A DNA stretch of 9,880 nucleotides from an uncultured bacterium (GTDB taxonomy: Bacteria > Gemmatimonadota > Gemmatimonadetes > Palauibacterales > KS3-K002), in the NCBI GenBank assembly GCA_947581845.1, contig CANPVY010000138.1, forward strand, positions 1 through 9,880, in the 5' to 3' direction. Under the pieces are notes generated by a model. It had not been told where the DNA came from. It made no database searches and was given only the letters and a program-made list of their open reading frames with translations. Below are positions 7,503 to 9,880 of this stretch, piece after piece; the first letter of the stretch is position 1, and the number at the start of each line of letters is the position of its first letter. Made by a program: the position numbers and the translations under genes.

Positions 7503-8422
7503 CGAGCTTCCTCCTCCGTAGTCCGATACCGGATGGTGCGAATGCGATCCTCAGCGAGCCGCACGCGACGTCCGGTACGACTGGGATTCAAGTCCAACAC
7601 CATCTGATACGACCTCAGCGCCTCGTCGAACTCGCCGAGGCCGAAGAGGATCTCCGCTTTCTCGAACCAGGCATCGTCGAGCAGTGCCTGGGGCGACCCG
7701 AGCTCGATCACCAGCTCGAATCGCGCAAGCGCCTCAGCAGGCCGACTTGCCAAGCGATCTCTCTGCGCCAGCTGGTAGGCGCACTGACCCGCATGCCAGC
7801 GGGCGTCGGCTCTCAGCTCGCCGCCCCGGCGCTGCTCGAGGAACTCTCGATAATGGGCCAGGGCTTGGCCACACTCACCCAGCTCGTAGTATACGCGCGC
7901 GAGCTCATAACGGACCTGTGGCTCGATGCTGTCCGACTCCGTCGCCAGCACCGAGAGATAGAGCGGCAGGGCGCTCGCATACTCACTCAGCTCGTAGTAG
8001 TAGCGGGCGAAGGGCAGCGAGAGTTCGTCGGGAACGCTGCCTGGCCGAATGGCCTCAAGCTGCTCCAGCGCACGCGCCATCCGCGCCCGGTCGCTCCGCT
8101 CCAGCGCTTGCTTCGCCATCGTGAGGTAGTCGGCCACCGCCTGGTCCGCGAAGGACGAGTCGACGGCAAGCAGCCGCGAGTAGTACTGGCTGGTCTCGTC
8201 GAGGCGGTCGAGCTGTGCGTAGCCGTGGGCGAGCCGCAACAGGACATCCGGTTGCTCACCGCGCTGGCGCAGGGCCACCTGGTACTCGGCAATCGCAGCC
8301 TCTTCGCGTCCCGCTCCCAACAAGCGATCGCCCCAGGCAAGATGATCGCGCTCGTTGCCCCGGCATGCGACGGCCGCAGGAATCAAAACGCCAACGACGA
8401 TGAGTCGAATTGGGGGTCTCAG
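7499..8422 (-). CDS. TPR-repeat lipoprotein, probable CTG start
   Basis: Uncharacterised protein of tandem TPR-like helical repeats. Read from the CTG at 8422 it has 307 residues. It begins with an almost ideal lipoprotein signal peptide: (M)RPPIR, hydrophobic LIVVGVLIPAA, then AVAC with the candidate lipidated cysteine at 20. TPR-type segments are visible around 25-58 (HLAWGDRLLGAGREEAAIAE), 59-90, 137-165, 168-198, and 246-280 (AWFEKAEILFGLGEFDEALR). AGGAGG lies 7 nt before the CTG, and the CTG overlaps the upstream stop by 4 nt (CTGA). The only in-frame ATG upstream, at 8518, would put 32 Pro/Gly/Arg-rich residues before the signal and overlap the neighbour by 100 nt. The gene is followed by bamD with an ATGA overlap. 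It is probably a periplasm-facing scaffold; a BAM role is inferred from context only. Confidence 0.85.
   Translation of the reverse strand: MRPPIRLIVVGVLIPAAVACRGNERDHLAWGDRLLGAGREEAAIAEYQVALRQRGEQPDVLLRLAHGYAQLDRLDETSQYYSRLLAVDSSFADQAVADYLTMAKQALERSDRARMARALEQLEAIRPGSVPDELSLPFARYYYELSEYASALPLYLSVLATESDSIEPQVRYELARVYYELGECGQALAHYREFLEQRRGGELRADARWHAGQCAYQLAQRDRLASRPAEALARFELVIELGSPQALLDDAWFEKAEILFGLGEFDEALRSYQMVLDLNPSRTGRRVRLAEDRIRTIRYRTTEEEAR
7507..7517 (-). promoter_or_regulatory. Strong ribosome binding site of bamD
   Basis: On the minus strand GGAGGAGGAAG lies just before the ATG at 7502; its downstream GGAGG is 7 nt from the start. It sits inside the 3' end of the preceding TPR gene, so bamD can recruit ribosomes directly as well as by coupling through the ATGA overlap. 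Confidence 0.8.
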
Positions 8423-9138
8423 CCGCGCCCCTCCTCGCCGGCCGGCTGCTTGCGAGGCATGTTGAGGAAGGCTCGGGCCTTGGGGTGGTCGGGAACCTGC
8501 CGGAGGCAGGCTCGCCATTCCGCGGCTGCGGAGTCGTATTCACCGGATCGGTAATGCACCAGGCCGAGCGCGACACGGGCTTCTACATACTCGGGGTGCT
8601 CGGCCAGCACATTGCTCAGCTCTTCCTTCGCCTTCTGCAGCTGACCACGTTCCATGAAGGAGCGAGCCAACTTCGTGCGGATATCCAGGAAATCCGGCCT
8701 CAGACTGACGGCGCTCTGATACTGCTCCACAGCCAGGATATAAGAGCCGAGGTCGGCATAGAGGTCACCGAGCTCCATGTGCATGTTCGCCAGGCGCGCG
8801 GATACCGAGCGGGAGAACGGCCGGCCGGCGGAATGGTCGCAATCCCACGCCTGTCTGAATGCTTCGCGCGCCTCATCGTAACGACCCAGATCATTGAGCG
8901 TGATCGCCCGGTTGAGGTGAGCTTCCACGTACGACGGGTTGAGGGCCAGCGCGCGGTCGAACTCCTCGAGCGCCGCCTCTGGCTGGCCCGCCAAGCCGAG
9001 CGCCAGGCCCAACAGGTGGCGCACGTCGGCATAGCCTGGCTCTCGCTCGGCTGCCTCCCGCAGAGCCGAGATGGCTCCCAGGTACTCGTTCTGGGCCAGG
9101 CATTCCTTCCCCTTAGCGATGAGCTGGTCCGTATTCAT
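8419..9138 (-). CDS. Soluble TPR-repeat protein of unknown function
   Basis: A 239-residue protein made almost wholly of tetratricopeptide repeats: about 4-35, 37-70 (HLLGLALGLAGQPEAALEEF), 72-104 (AHLNRAITLNDLGRYDEAR), 116-150 (NMHMELGDLYADLGSYILAV), 151-184 and 185-218 (ALGLVHYRSGEYDSAAAEWR). The TPR consensus small residues and the G-Y/E-A pattern are clear. There is no signal peptide, lipobox or membrane segment, so it is probably cytoplasmic, acting as a protein-binding scaffold. No catalytic motif is seen and its partner is unknown. The ATG at 9138 is preferred; a GTG directly before it (9141) would add one residue. No good Shine-Dalgarno is visible. It follows the glycosyltransferase by about 12 bp and overlaps the next TPR gene by 4 nt, so it belongs to the same operon. 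Confidence 0.9.
   Translation of the reverse strand: MNTDQLIAKGKECLAQNEYLGAISALREAAEREPGYADVRHLLGLALGLAGQPEAALEEFDRALALNPSYVEAHLNRAITLNDLGRYDEAREAFRQAWDCDHSAGRPFSRSVSARLANMHMELGDLYADLGSYILAVEQYQSAVSLRPDFLDIRTKLARSFMERGQLQKAKEELSNVLAEHPEYVEARVALGLVHYRSGEYDSAAAEWRACLRQVPDHPKARAFLNMPRKQPAGEEGRG
8428..8436 (-). promoter_or_regulatory. Ribosome binding site deciding a CTG start
   Basis: On the minus strand GAGGAGGGG contains a full AGGAGG (8435-8430) with a 7-nt spacer to the CTG at 8422-8420. No ATG, GTG or TTG lies at that distance in the frame of the TPR lipoprotein, so this site is the main argument for CTG initiation. It lies in the last codons of the upstream TPR gene. Confidence 0.65.
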
Positions 9139-9144
9139 CACAAA

Positions 9145-9162
9145 AAGAAGCTAGGCCTTCTT
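9145..9162 (-). other. Hairpin with short T-run at glycosyltransferase-TPR junction
   Basis: On the minus strand AAGAAG and CTTCTT form a perfect 6-bp stem around a 6-nt loop that contains the glycosyltransferase stop codon (TAG, 9153-9151). Three more Ts follow. The shape resembles a weak intrinsic terminator, but the stem is short and AU-rich. Partial attenuation or 3'-end protection is possible, and chance is also possible. Confidence 0.3.
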
Positions 9163-9880
9163 CGCCCTCTCGGCAAGCGAACCCGCGCGCGGTCTCCGGT
9201 GGAGGATTCGCCTCCAGATGCCGTATTTCAGGATGCAACGCAGCGCAGATAAGCCGTCCTTCCAGCTAATCTTCTTCCCCTCGGCGTAGGTCCGACCGCT
9301 ATATGAGATTCCGACCTCATAGATACGCCAACCCCCGAGCGCCAGCTTGGCCGTGATCTCCGGCTCAATCCCGAAGCGCCTCTCCTCGATCTCGATGCTC
9401 TCCAACACGGGCCGGCGAAACATCTTATAGCAGGTCTCCATATCCGTCAGATTGAGGTTGGTCACCATGTTCGACAGCAGGGTCAGTAGCCTGTTGCCCA
9501 CATAGTGCCAGAAGTAGAGGACCCGATGTGGCCCCTGACCGGCGAAACGCGATCCGTACACGGCATCCGCCTTGCCCTGCTCAATGGGCTCGAGCAGCCT
9601 GGCGTACTCTGCGGGATCGTACTCCAGGTCCGCGTCCTGGATGATCGCCGCTTCGCCTGTAGCCCTGGACACGGCCTCGCGGATCGCCGCGCCCTTACCC
9701 CGGTTCTTCGGTTGCAGCACTAGGTGGTCGATCTCACCGGCTTCCCGGAGTCGCTCGAGCACGTCACGCGTGCCGTCTACCGAGCAATCGTCGACCACGA
9801 CGATCTCGGTATCGAGCGGCACAGCCCGCACGCGTCGAATGACCTGCTCGATCGTCTCGTGCTCGTTGTAGACCGGGATG
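9151..9880 (-). CDS. GT2 glycosyltransferase, polyprenyl-phosphate sugar transferase type (5' end cut by window)
   Basis: Family 2 GT-A glycosyltransferase, probably moving a sugar (glucose or mannose) from a nucleotide sugar to a polyprenyl phosphate at the inner membrane face. The frame is open to the window edge; 242 residues are visible and only a few N-terminal ones seem missing, because the visible part begins with the family's first strand, [13 protein letters not shown]. Then come [11 protein letters not shown] (27-37), NRGKGAA (59-65), the metal-binding DxD in QDADLEYDP (81-89; D82 and D84), GSRF (109-112), [10 protein letters not shown] (145-154) and [18 protein letters not shown] (192-209). 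These match DPM1/GtrB-like enzymes. No C-terminal membrane segments are present, so it lacks the GtrB-type membrane tail. The basic C-terminus ([10 protein letters not shown]) could contact membrane. Donor and acceptor cannot be read from sequence. First gene seen of the cluster running to secA. Confidence 0.92.
   Translation of the reverse strand, partial: IPVYNEHETIEQVIRRVRAVPLDTEIVVVDDCSVDGTRDVLERLREAGEIDHLVLQPKNRGKGAAIREAVSRATGEAAIIQDADLEYDPAEYARLLEPIEQGKADAVYGSRFAGQGPHRVLYFWHYVGNRLLTLLSNMVTNLNLTDMETCYKMFRRPVLESIEIEERRFGIEPEITAKLALGGWRIYEVGISYSGRTYAEGKKISWKDGLSALRCILKYGIWRRILHRRPRAGSLAERAKKA

Noticed and set aside
8423..8518. Upstream ATG at 8518 as the start of the TPR lipoprotein
   Set aside because: It would overlap the previous gene by 100 nt, add a Pro/Gly/Arg-rich leader before a clean lipoprotein signal, and leave the well-placed AGGAGG unused. 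It stays possible if CTG is not used.
7793..9252. Plus-strand open frames of 253 and 280 codons opposite the two TPR genes and the end of the glycosyltransferase
   Set aside because: They mirror TPR-coding DNA, overlap each other and run across gene borders. No domain is recognisable, so they are shadows.

Overview
The window is GC-rich, and every supportable gene lies on the minus strand, so transcription runs from high to low coordinates. No tRNA, rRNA, CRISPR array, insertion sequence or phage gene was seen. The content is core bacterial housekeeping plus envelope-assembly genes. A BamD-type lipoprotein and a second predicted TPR lipoprotein point to a diderm with an outer membrane. The 1116-residue SecA carries a long charged insert near its N-terminus and a long insert in its first ATPase half. 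From memory, both resemble SecA of the Bacteroidota/Chlorobi/Gemmatimonadota (FCB) group. A Gemmatimonadota-like or other FCB lineage is therefore my best guess; this is inference, not proof.

Layout in transcription order. (1) 9880-9151: GT2 glycosyltransferase of the polyprenyl-phosphate sugar transferase type, with its first few residues outside the window. (2) 9138-8419: soluble TPR protein, after a 12-13 bp gap that holds a small hairpin. (3) 8422-7499: predicted TPR lipoprotein, probably started by a CTG that overlaps the previous stop by 4 nt. (4) 7502-6756: BamD-like lipoprotein, 4-nt ATGA overlap. (5) 6712-6104: nadD, after a 43 bp gap. (6) 6107-2757: secA, 4-nt ATGA overlap. (7) 2610-1894: radC, after 146 bp. 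(8) 1682-1: a bifunctional-type Rel/SpoT (p)ppGpp enzyme, after 211 bp, cut by the window edge before its C-terminal regulatory domains.

Genes 1-6 are packed tightly enough to be one operon with three 4-nt overlaps, which suggests translational coupling. The theme is envelope biogenesis: lipid-linked sugar transfer, TPR scaffolds, the BAM component BamD and the Sec motor. The NAD biosynthesis gene nadD sits between bamD and secA. radC and rel follow after gaps long enough to hold their own promoters, but I found no convincing -35/-10 pair or intrinsic terminator there.

Most of the window is ordinary. The points worth a second look are the probable CTG start of the TPR lipoprotein, a four-cysteine insert inside the SecA motor domain, and the uncharacterised TPR pair next to bamD. 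I saw no sign of a new defence or mobile system.
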